64,000 nucleotides of DNA, from assembly GCA_051453625.1 (NCBI GenBank), contig JBOZIK010000001.1, positions 47,603,451 to 47,667,450 on the forward strand, read 5' to 3'. This document shows positions 44,201 through 56,400 of the stretch, in pieces; within the stretch, counting starts at the first letter, position 1, and each line of letters begins with the position of its first letter. The notes beneath the pieces are model-generated. The model was not told the origin of the DNA. It searched no databases and saw nothing but the letters and a program-made list of their open reading frames with translations. Source of the DNA: Welwitschia mirabilis (lineage: Eukaryota > Gnetophyta > Gnetopsida > Welwitschiales). Position numbers and translations under genes: made by a program.

Positions 44201-47200
44201 TTCATTGCTGATTGATAATATAAAGACAACTCTCACAAAAACAGAGAAAGTTGACCTGAGAAGAAAAAAGAAACAGGTCACTTTAGTAAGCTATAGAAAA
44301 AACAAGGGAAAAAGAGATTCTGAGGCATTAGCAGACCGCCTGGGGAAGCAACTGAGCTTTCATGAGGGGAAGCCAGGGGAGGCAGCAGATCATCTGTGGC
44401 TGGCCAAGGTCTTTGATTGCTGAGCCTGGAGCAAATCTCCTTAGAGGAAGGAGGAGAAATTGCCAGACATCGAACTGGGGCAACCTTATGGAAACATGGG
44501 CTGCTAATCTTAACAGCCATATGCTTGGAGAGCTTGAAATTGCTGGCAGCAGGCTTGTGAAGCCTCAAGATACAGAACTCCTTCTTCAGCTCAAATTTTT
44601 TGATATGTCCCTAAGAGATGCTCTTGCAAAAACTGCTTGAGCTAATCCTTTAAAGGAAACAGGAGCATAGATTAGCAGTTTTCTGCCTTCTTACCTCTCT
44701 AGAACAACAGGAAGAGAACAAGGAATCAAACCGGCGAGATTAGTCAATCCTTCTTCTCAGAAATTGTGGAGAGATGCCTACGAGCTGACACCAAGCATGC
44801 TTTTTCTGAGTGTCTTTTAGCTTCTTGATGGATGAGAATTTGATCATTAGCTAGGTTTTGATTTCTTTGATCATGTGAACGACATTGAACTCTGTTTGGT
44901 TGAAGAGCTTCGCTTTCCTGCATCGCCAAACATGATAGGTGCAAGCGGTGATTAGGAACTTGATGATGCTATGCTGAGAGGATCTAGACCTGGCTCGTTG
45001 CTTTAGCTAGATCATCAGGGTAGATCACGAAACTATAAGGGGTTGTAGATGAATCAGATTCAATGCTGACTAGAGAAGCTAAGAGCGCGCGGGCGGGGGG
45101 TTGGGGGGGGGAGGAGGAAGGAGCATTCAAAGAAGATGTGGTTTCTTGTTTCTTCAGCCAAACCGTAAAGAACACAGGTAGGATCACTTGGAAGACCAAA
45201 CTTGATCAATCTATCCTTGGTGATCAGTCTGTTATTGCAGGCTAGCCAAGTAATAAAGGATTGTTTTGGTAAAGCAAATTTGTTCCAAACTAGAGAGAAC
45301 CAGTCTACCTTGAGGGCTTGTCCACGTAGCTGCAAATAAGTTGAGGAGGTGGAGAAAGGCAAACCAGTTGCGGTTCAAACCAGAGCATAGCTGACGAATT
45401 GGATACACCTCCTGCTTGACATCTGAGCTTTAGAATTTTTTTAATGATCCAAGAGGTGTTTTGCTTCACTTGATATTGCCAGACGTCTGAATCTCTAAAA
45501 TAATACTCATTACACCATTTAACTCAGAGGCTATCTTTTTTGAGAGCTAAATCCCATAGCTGAGTTAGCACTAAAGCTTTGTTCATCAAGACACTGTGAG
45601 TTAAGCCAAATCCACCTGCTACTTTTGGCTTCACCAAATTATGCCAAGTTAAATGGGCCTTCTTGGAATGATCAGGTGAACTTGTCCAAAGGAATCTTCT
45701 GCATAAAGAATTAATTTGAAAGAGGACCTTCTTAGGAAGAAGAAACACCCTGCACCAGAAAGAAGACAAGGACTGAAGCACAACTTTGACTAAAACAAGT
45801 CTACCAGCATAAGAGAGGAATTTTGTAGTCCATTGTCTGATTCTCTCAGTTACCCTGAGAATTAGAGGTAAGCAATCTGCAATAGAGAGTTTCTTGGAGG
45901 AGAGAGGTACTCCAAGATATTTAACTGGAAGGGTGCCTTCAGAGAAACTCAACAATTGAAGATAAAGATCTTTTTGCCCCTAAGATATGCCTCCAAAGAA
46001 TGCCTGCCTCTTGGAAAGGTTTGCCTCAAGCCTAGATACATTTGAGAAATGATCCAAAGCTTGTTTCATACAACGAATGGAGTTAACATCACCTCTACAA
46101 AATAAAAAAAGATAATCAGCATAGCACAGGTGATTGATTTGAAGCTTATGACATTTTGGGTGGAAATGAAACAAGGTGTCCTTAGCCATTTTCTTAAGGC
46201 TCCTAGATAGGTACACTCCATAACCAGGGAAAACAGGTAGGGGGGCATTGGATCTCATTGCCTAAGACCCCTTTTACCTGGGAAATAACCTGACAATTCA
46301 CCATTAACAATGATTTAAAAATAAGGGATGGTAATACAAGCTCGAATCCAGCTGATCATTTTGTATGGGAAGCCTAGACCTTCCAAAAGGTGATTGAGAA
46401 AGGTCCATGATACTAAATCATAGGCCTTTCTTAGATCCACCTTGAGAGCACACCTTGGGCTTATGTGCCTCTTGCATAATATTGGACAAGTTCTTGAGCC
46501 AGAAGGATGTTATGAATGATGCTTCTTTGAGGAATGAAGGCCCCTTGATTTACTCCCACAATAGATTTAGTAACTCCTTTAAGCCTCTGCGAAATTATGT
46601 TTGAGATGGCTTTTTAGATCACATTGCAGTAAGTAATTGGTCTGAAATTTGAGGCCACATTAGGACAGGCATTTTTGGGGATCAAAGCGATGGCGGTGGA
46701 GTTGATACTCTTTGGCATGTTGTAGTCATAGAAAAAAATTTTGATGGCCTTGCATAAATCTTCGCCTATAATGTTCCAAGAGGTTTTTAAAAATTTTGCA
46801 AAAAAACCATCAGGCCAGGGGGCTTTATCGTTACCAATCATAGAAAATGCATTTCTAATTTCAGTAGATGAGATAGGCCTACATAACTCCATACACTAAT
46901 CTTCACTAACTTTGGGTCTAGCATTTAAAATTAATTGATCTAACTTTTCTACTCTTACCTCATTTCCTAGGAGGCTCTGAAAAAAGGAAATGAGCTCATG
47001 GTGGACAGCATCAGGTTGATCAAGCAGTGTGCCATTAACATCGTGTATGGAGTTAATAGACGAAATATATTGCCTTTGCTTCAGACAAGCATGAAAGTAA
47101 GCTGAATTTAGATCTTCTTGTGCCCATCTAATCTTAGCTCTTTGCTTATTGAGAAGGAAGTCTTGTAACAACAGCTTTTTATAAGAAAGACTAGAGGTCC

Positions 47201-50200
47201 TTTCCTTCACTAATAAATCAGAATCAGCAGTGGACAGTTGCAACTGCTTTTGGATATCAGAAAGACCCTGTTTAGCACAGTGGAGATGCTGCCTTAGGCT
47301 CCTAGTGGCGGGTCCAAATCTATCTTTGAGCCCTTGTTTAGTATGCTTAATTTTCTTTAGGATGTCGGCCAAGGACCTACTGATGGGTGTGGAGACCACA
47401 TTGTTTGAATGACATCAAAGAAGTCATCTTCCTCACACCAAAAATTGCAGAACCGAAAAGGATGATTTACCTGATGCTTTCATTACAATTTAGGATAATC
47501 GGGGAGTGATCAGACAGACCTAGAGCAAGAAAATCAGCAAATGAATGAGGAAAGGATTTGATCCAATTGTTGTTGATTAGTGCTCTATCCAGTTTGCAAT
47601 ATATTCTACGATCTCCTTGATGCTTGTCAGACCATGTGAATAGGCATCCTACACTTTTTATAGATGTGAGATGAGTGCTGAGAAAAAGGTTTTGGAGCTC
47701 CTCGATGTCTTTGGTGCCCACTGGGGAACCGTCGATTTTCTCTCCAGGTTCAGCAATATAGTTAAAGTCCCCTAAGATGACCCAGGGTTGATGAGCTGCT
47801 TGGCTGATTCTGGCTATGTCAGTCCACAGAGGTTACTTTTCTTTGGAGTTGTTAAAGCCGTATACAAAGGATGTCCAGAAGACTGTGCCCTTATAGATTG
47901 CTTCACAGTGGATAAGCTGAAAAGAACAAAACCTCACTGCAAAATTGACAAAATTTGGGTTCCACAAAATTAAAATCCTGCCATTAGAAGGAGAAGAGAA
48001 ATTGTGCGTATACCTCCAAGAGGGGTTTGGCATACAATTTCTAACAATCATCTCTACTTTACTGATCTGAACTTTTGTCTCTAAAACTGCAAAAATGCTT
48101 ATTCTTTGCTGGAAGATAAGAAGTCTAATCTCTTGTTGTTTATCAGGGCTATTTAGGCCCCTTATATTCGAGGTAGCAATCTTCATAATTTCCTACCTCT
48201 TCTTGACTTTCTCTGATTTGAGAGAGTTATCTTGGTTTTCTATTCAGTTGATTTCTGAATATCAGTAGACGCCTGGGGCATTGTCAATGCTAAGGACACC
48301 AAGGAGATTGTTATCTTCATTTGGGCCTTGATGACACTGACCTGCATTCTCATTCTGTACCTTGAGGCCCCTACGAACTCCGCTTGCACCCTCATCCTTG
48401 TACGAATCGAAGTTCAGATTCACAGCAAAAGGAACTGAAGGGGTAGGGGTTGGGTTTATACCTGCTGATTGACTAGCACCTCCACCACTACTTACAATTT
48501 TCTGCTTTGGAAGAAATTCTGCTCAGTTGTTTCCTAAGGATAAAACATTTGAGGCATTTCCAGAGGAAGGGCACCAGAGGAGTTGCTTACCGTGATATGG
48601 ACCTATTGTTGGTTGCCTCTTGCCACCTCCTGAACCTGTTGAAATGAGACTTTTTGTGCATTTTGTGCTGCGATTTCCATTTTCTCCCTAAAGCAATCCC
48701 CGTGTGAGAGTGAGCCTGCGATTAGAGAAGTCAATGCATCATCTGAAGCTGAATGGGCCTCATCTCCTAACGAAATGCTTTCTTGTTCAGCATTTATAGC
48801 TAATCTGTGTTTGACCTGATTCTCGACTAGTTTGTTGGTGTTAGGAGGGATTGATTTCCAGACTGCGTTGTCTTTTTCTTACACTGCATTGTTCTGTGTC
48901 CAAAGCAGACGCAATGGGCGCATTTAGATGCCGTCCACTCTTACTCTATTTTCTGCTCTAGAACTACTACGTTCAGGCCCTTCAGAGTGATGGTCGATGG
49001 AAGCTCATGATCAAGGGAGATCTCGACACATAGTCTGGCATAGCTTAATCGCCCTTGGTTAGCAGTGATGCCATCAATGCATATCGGTCTTTCAATGACG
49101 CTGGCGATTTTGGACAGGACCCTCGCCGACTAGAGATGCAGGTTGAGGCAGGGCAGTTTTACCCAGATCGGGAACTTGGAGATTTTGTCAAATTCCAGAA
49201 CCAACGAGGGTGTCCAGGGCTTTAAAATCAAGGGTCTGTTGTCGAATGGCCAAGGCCCTTTCTCCATTACTTTCAGCATTTCTTCATAGGATTTGAATTT
49301 GAAGATAAAAATCCCTCTTTCAATCTGAGAAACTGAGACCACTGAATCGTTGCCCCATTGATGTCTGACATAGTTTTGAACCCTCAGAACGTGTGGTTTC
49401 AGTCTGTAGACGAAACCCACTAGCGAGTTTTCCCACCTCGAGACTCCCTGGTTCCAGTCCTACTCGTCAATACTTACTTCGGTCACGGAAAATTGTTGAG
49501 GGAAGATATCGAGTTTGAGGCCGAAGTCTACATTCCTGTTCTTTGCAACAATATCGGCCCACAAAGTAGTTTGGTTGTCTTCCTTGAGGGGAGGGGCGTC
49601 ATTCGCAGCTGGATCCATGAGCGGATCCCTGGCTTTGAGAGACCGGAGGGCAGCAACGCAGGGTAGCAAGGGAGGCTGGTCATGCGCCGTAAGCCCTAGC
49701 CTTCTAGGAGCATTTACTAGCCTAAAAGTGACTTGATATGCACATTTCCTTCATCATTGAGTGTGTTGGTTTTCATTGTTTTACTCACAAAAGGCAATGG
49801 ACAGTCAACCTTACCTTGTGGTACTAGAAGGAAATAGGGGCCAATGAACTATCCTTAAGCGACAACACTTTAACGGATACTGTTGGCATTATTTAGACGT
49901 TGACAATGATGATCAAAATTTCCGATTCATGACCAAATTAGCTCATTTTTCATGATCTCAGTTCTTAATCAGCCTGGCTTGCTTCTTATTTGTCAATTCC
50001 TGTCAATTTCGGGTCAAGCACCCTAGGGTCGATTCACCCTCCAACGTGGGTGACTGCCTCCGGCTCAGCTCGTGTAAGTGCGACCATCCCTCCAGGTGGG
50101 TTACCACCCTATCTCCGATATAATAGGACTTACAGATGGGAGGCTGCCCTTCAAACAATAGAAGACTGCCACGATAATTCAAAATTCATTTCTTGTTCGT

Positions 50201-53200
50201 TAGGCACCCCTTTTGGAGCTTCTGTGAACCATTTGTTGGCCAATCAATTTTCAGCAGCCTGGGATCATGCACTGGACCTTCCTTGGTCCATTTTTCTATG
50301 ACCCACGGTTGGATACTGGCTTCTACAAATTGAGGAATTATGTTTTTCCTTTCTCTCTTGACATTTCTCAAGCTTACATTGTAATAGCTCTTTGAAAATT
50401 TGCCTCTGATGTTAAAACTGTAATCTGCATTCTTTACTTCGAAGGAGAACACTTGTGTCTAATCTCTGCAACCAGTGTTTCAGACACATTTTCAGCAGAA
50501 CAGCACTGTATCTTTTTCTTGTATGTTGACTCTCGGCCAGAAAAAGGCTCATTTGTGGGTTGTAGCTGAACCCTCTGGAACACCAGCTCTTGATGTCCTT
50601 TGATTATAGCTAAGGGAACCAGGGAGAAAAGTAATTTGATTTCTCCTGAAGAGCGAAGCAAGTCTGAATACTATAACTGCTATAAAATGTGGTGTTCTCG
50701 TTCCAATTTGTTTTTTGGTCTTCAGAGATTTTATGCTGCTTATTTACCCCTATGTGTTTACCTTTCAGTCTTTGTTCATTTTAGATCAAAACCCTGCCTA
50801 CATCCACTACCAAGGATCAGACCCCTTTCTTCAAATAATCTAGCATTAAACATCACAAAAGTGACAGAAACAACCTTCTTTCCCTCAATACCAAATCCCG
50901 TATATTACTGATTTGAATTTTTGAGAACTTCATTCACTCTCTGATGCAATCTTCAAGAGGTCAAAAATGCTATGTGAAAACTTCTGACAGAAACACATCA
51001 CACCAAGCAGTGTTCATTCTTCATGTTGACAAACAAACAAGACCAGAACAACAATAAAGAAAAATATATGTAACATTCTAAGAAGCCTCGTACACAAACA
51101 CTTCTCAAGAAGGAATAGGCCTTATTCAAGTCAAATCACAGATTCAAAGTTTTAAAGAACAAACAACACAATTGTGTATCAGACATCATGGATATAAAAT
51201 CCTCTACATATTAGCCACAATACTAGCATTTGTATACAAGGAAATTAGAGGGGATGTGTTTTTTCAGAAAGCCTAATCTTTTTACAGAGGCCAGCACTTG
51301 AGCACTAAAGGGAAGTGGGAAACACAATTTCAATCCATCATTGATACATCAAGATTTGGAGGTGTGAAAGAAGCTAATAACCAAGAAATACGTCAAACAA
51401 GATAGCCAAGATGGTTCAGAAGCGAAATTCAATCAATCATTCCTGATTAGCATGATGTTAGTAACAGAAGAATGGGAGAGAACTTGAGGATGAGTCAGCC
51501 TTGAGTATCCTATAGAATTAGTGATGAATTCATTAGAAATGTAAGAATCATCTACTGTAAGAAGCACTAGAATTATATCTTTCATGTAAGAATGAAACAC
51601 ACGTCAATGTTTTACATCAGTATCTAAGATTCTTGTATCGTAACAAGGTCACTGAACCTCAATAGGATACCACACAAGACCAAACAGGTGATGAACTCAT
51701 AAAAGCATTGCTCAAAATAAACTTTGTAAAAATCAAGTACCTTTTCAAAATTGATGCAATGTTTGAGAGAGATTGTTAGAAATGATAAAACCTTGCACTG
51801 ATGTTGGAATTAGGCCCATTTATGAATGAAAAAAGTGAGAGCACCGAAAAGTGCAATGTTGACTGAGTTATTAGAAATCAAGGTCACCAATTTAGAAATA
51901 AAATAAGGAAAAACAAGGGCAACATTTGATAGAGAAAATGATTCTTAAAATAAATAATGATGAAAGAATGAATTATATAAAGAATGACCAAAACTTATTT
52001 TGATGATTCAATTACATAGAATACGGATTCTTTTATATGACTAGTACAGACGTTTAACAAGTCATGACTTCTCATATTAATATAATAACTAATAATAATA
52101 TGAATACTAGTTATGTTGCAAGATTTAACCAATTTGTTTTCAATGATGCTTGCTCAAAGTTGTCTGGATAATGTTTGAGATTCAAAGTTTTTGTGAGTAA
52201 ATTTTAGTTAATTCAAGATGATATTGTGCTTATCTAGTTGGTGAGGCACCCACCCAACTTTTTGGGGCGACCCTCCCGATCATGAGACTTTTCAGGCTTG
52301 TCTGCCAAAATTTTCACCACTCACCCACCTTCCTTGCAAAATGTACAGGCAATTTAAAGGCAGGGTATCTACCCTCCCATGTGAGTTGCCTGAGCTCCTT
52401 GCAGCTATGAAAATTAGGCACAATTTAAACATTGGAACACCTCAGTTAGGCACTAATTATCATCCTCAATCAATTTTCAAGCAATCACTCATCAAGTGCA
52501 TGATCAAGGTTGCCAAAAATGGAGGATTTGCTTGGAGTCTTGTAGCAAAAACCAAGGAATCACTTTAGAAGCTTATCTCTAGTTCTTGAACAGCTACATT
52601 GTCATCAAGAACTCATAAAAGAAGTCTCCTACTACCGTAAAAGAACTTTTGGCCTGCATCTCAATTGAATGAGACTCTTCCACATTCTCCTTCTGCATAA
52701 CTTGTGGCCTTTCATTCTATGCTTTTGTAACCAAAGGAGGAATTTTTTCTAAGAGAGAGCATTATCATCCTCATTTTCAAGTACCATTTTCTTTAGCTGG
52801 TTGCACCTAACCCTTAAAGATCCATTGGTGTAAAGTTTATTGATCACCATCTGAAAGGATTGTTGGTTTGTTGTTCTGATGATTTAAAGGAAACTCCAAT
52901 GGATACAAAGGATCCAACAATTCCTCTAGATAAGAAGTCAACGACTGAAACACATAAGAAGATGGCAGCATCAATGCAATGAATGCTCTCATATGTATAT
53001 TATGTCCTGAAGAGTAGAACAGAATACTCAGGTGTACTACTGCCAAAGAAATTTGGGATGGACTTGAGGTTCCTCCTGAAGGAACCTCTATGGTCAAGAA
53101 CACAAAATTACAAATGCTTGTGACCAATTTTGAGGACATAAAGATGGAGGAGCAGAGGACAATATTCAAGTATATAACTAAAATCAATGACTTGGCTAAC

Positions 53201-53366
53201 AGTATGTAGGACTTCGGTGAATCCTTCGTTGAGGAAGATCTTTAGAAGTCTTCGTAAAAGTTTCCAACACATCATTGAAGAGGCAAGAAAGCAAAGGCAT
53301 TGAAAAAATCAAGCTTGAGGAATTGAAGGAATCCGTAAAGGCAAAGGAAAAGAAAACTAAAAAATT

Positions 53367-53428
<62 letters not shown>

Positions 53429-56400
53429 GCCCTCAAGGCTTCACTTGATGATCATGAGGAAGAAGCAAGATGTGAAGATGAAGAGAAGGATGAAGATTTG
53501 GTCCTCTTGACAAGAAATTTTTGAGGAAGAACAAAAATGCCAGGAATACACAGAAGAGCAAGGAGTCTAAAAGGTTCACTGGTAATAAAAAATCTAGCAG
53601 CTCCTCAAGAATACAATGCCCCAAATGGCAAAGCTGGTGATACTGCTCTTAAATGTGCAAACACCAAAAAAGAAGATAAAGTTAAATCCAAAGGTAAGAA
53701 AAGGTAACTAGCAGGTCTAGATGCCTCACAAGGAGAAACTAGCAAACATACATGAAGAATCATGGTTCTCACAAATGAAGATCAGTTGGAAGATGTGGTA
53801 TGTGATGAATCCCCTGATCTAGATGATGAAGATATTCATGATGCTTAACAGCTTATACCAAGTTACATGAACAAAGTATATAATTAGCCAAGTGAGATGC
53901 AAGATACAAATTAGAATGTACAGAGCTTCAACCAAAATTGGAAAGACGCAAAAGAAAGGAGGGAGCACCTAGAAAAGATTCTTGAAACTGCTCAAAAGAT
54001 TTTGGAAGATTTCAGTCAAGCCAGAAAGAATATGTTATTGGGAGCAGATAAATCTGTGCTTGATAAATTGGGTTTTGGTTCTACTAGAAATGGTCTTTTC
54101 CATCTTCTAGCAAGAGTAGATTCATTAACATTGGAAGTTTAATGACAGATCCTAGACCAGCTGTTAACTTGCAATTATTGTGACAATTTTGGACATCGTA
54201 GATATGTCTATCTTTTTGAGAATGCATTTGTGTTGAATTATGTTGGTTAAAAGTTTGTTCCAAAAGGATCTCCTCAAAGAAAAATAGTTAAAAAGGTGAA
54301 TCAAAAAGGGAGGATAAAAAAGTTTCTTTGCTCAAGTCACCGTGCAAGCCAGTGAAAATGGCACAAATGCCCCCTATATACCCTCCACCAAAAAGGGAGG
54401 AATAGAAAATTTCTTTGCTTATGTCACCTTGAAAGCCAGTCAAACTGGCAAAAGCCACTCTCCACACCCTCCCTCTAGGGTGTCTATTCAATTTACAGTA
54501 AGCGCCAAAAACATTACTAAACCCCAAATTAATTTATTATATTGCAGCTCAATCTTGAGAATAAGCACCTAGGGGAATGTTGGCTTGTCAAAAAAAAAAA
54601 AAACAAAACAAAAGAGAGCTGCTGATTTGGTTCCATATTTCCCATATTATAATAGTTTTCACTTTGTGGAGTATGCTTTTGACACAGACTTTCCCTGAAG
54701 TCTCCAATGTTAATGGATTCAAAGACTCTTCCCTTCTTCGAGTAAGTATATTATTTACACTAGCAAGCTAAGGTATCATTAGAAAACTAAAGAATCTTGT
54801 TAAGCAACTAGAGATCACCAACAAGTTCCAAAAACTTAATAGGATTAATCTTTAGGTGTAAAATTCCCAACAAGTTCCCAAAACTTTGGGAGCATGTCTA
54901 TGTTTTGTGAAAATTAGTAGTGCAACCTTGTTTATGGGAATGAGTTCCCATCGGGTAATGGCATTGACAACATATTATCAACATCCATGAGAATAATTAT
55001 GTAGGGAAAGGAATCACAATGGAAGAGTTTGAACCTCATCATAGACAGATGATGAAATAGTGGAGACTCTTAAGATGGAGATACAATGGTTAGGATTTAA
55101 CATCATCTAGTCAAAATGCCTTGGGAAGACATGGCAACATAGGGAATAGAAGCAGTAAGGAATAGTATACAACCAAGTTAGTGATGTTTCCTAAGTAGGA
55201 GAGGCAAGTCAAGGAAACGAAGGAGTCAAAACAAAAGAGAAATCACAAAGGTCTTGATCATCCTTTATTGCCATTTACATGAAGCTAAGAGTCATTGACA
55301 ATAAAAGCTTGGCCTAACATACATAACAACTAAAATAACAAGTACATCCTCAAATATCAATGGTATCCATCTCATGCAGCTTGCAGATTACATATTCCTC
55401 GAAGAAACTACCTACATGGGGACTACCAGACTGCTGTACCTTTATGTTCACATGTTTATACTCCATGATCTAGTGACAACTCAGAATGAAGAATGTCTAT
55501 GATCAGTGTTTGGAATCATATCCTTCAGTACTTTAATTTGCAGAGAGGAGTAAATAAAATTGTTAGACTCTACTGATTCTTGGGACAATTTGTTTGGGTT
55601 TGAGCTTACAAGAGAAGTTAATGGAATCTATACATGTAAAATCGTTGATCACTAAATGATGTCTCACTATTGCTTCCAAACATGTGTGTTGTGCTTGCAT
55701 TGGGCGTTACTTTGTATGACAGCCTAACCCCACTCATGTTATGCCAGAAACAACAAAAACATCCACCTGTGTTTACTCAAGTCTTTAGAAGGAATATGAA
55801 CCCAATGCATATAAGCAGACAACTCACCCAAATCGGAAAGGTGGGAAGGCACGCAAAGGAGTTTGCAGGTCCAAGGTAATTGGAGAATCCTTAGTCATCT
55901 CTCTTTCTTGTCCAACTTGTTCTTCAGATTCAACTTGCTGCATTGAAACATTGCCACTCCAAGAAGGACCTGTACCTCTAAATTTCCTACCCATTTCACT
56001 GTGAGGATGCTCGCCGGTTCTTGGTGTCTGATCAGAATGTGTAGGATTGCCATTGCCAAACCCTTGAATTAGTCCAACAGCCACTGTTAGACCATCTCTT
56101 TGGTATTCAACTTCTCCAGTGTCAAGCCTGCCTTCTGATTGTTCATTTGCTAAACTGCGTTGGCTATTTCTACTTCCAAACCCATAAGGCACACGAGAAA
56201 ATACAACCCGTGTTGGAGGCCAAGTCACATCTTCAGATGCAATAGATTGTCCTCGTCCAATACCTGCAAGACCATCACTGGTCCTTACTCGTACTCGTGA
56301 AGGAACAGACGAGCTACTTGCCACTGAAGCTTCAGCAGCATACATAGCTCCTATTGAGCCTGCACTATTAATCATTTGCTGATTGTCTCTATAAAAATTA

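Larger units (their letters stand above)
44165..49718 (-). mobile_element. LINE copy B, near full length, decayed
   Basis: A 5.55-kb L1-type LINE on the minus strand: ORF1 with DUF4283 and zinc knuckle (about 48880-49669), endonuclease (47467-48186), RT (about 45980-46892), the post-RT region (45524-45955), zf-RVT (about 45130-45362), a 3' UTR and a poly-A tail (T run at about 44168-44180). The 3' end is inserted in the Copia fragment, right after the GKG-MVCEYDI codons. The 5' end abuts the 16-bp repeat at 49719. Several stops and frameshifts prevent activity. Sense to the host gene. Confidence 0.85.

Noticed and set aside
44278-44640. Overlapping frames of 96 (minus) and 92 (plus) codons
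   Set aside because: Both lie in the LINE 3' UTR and are not preserved in LINE copy A.
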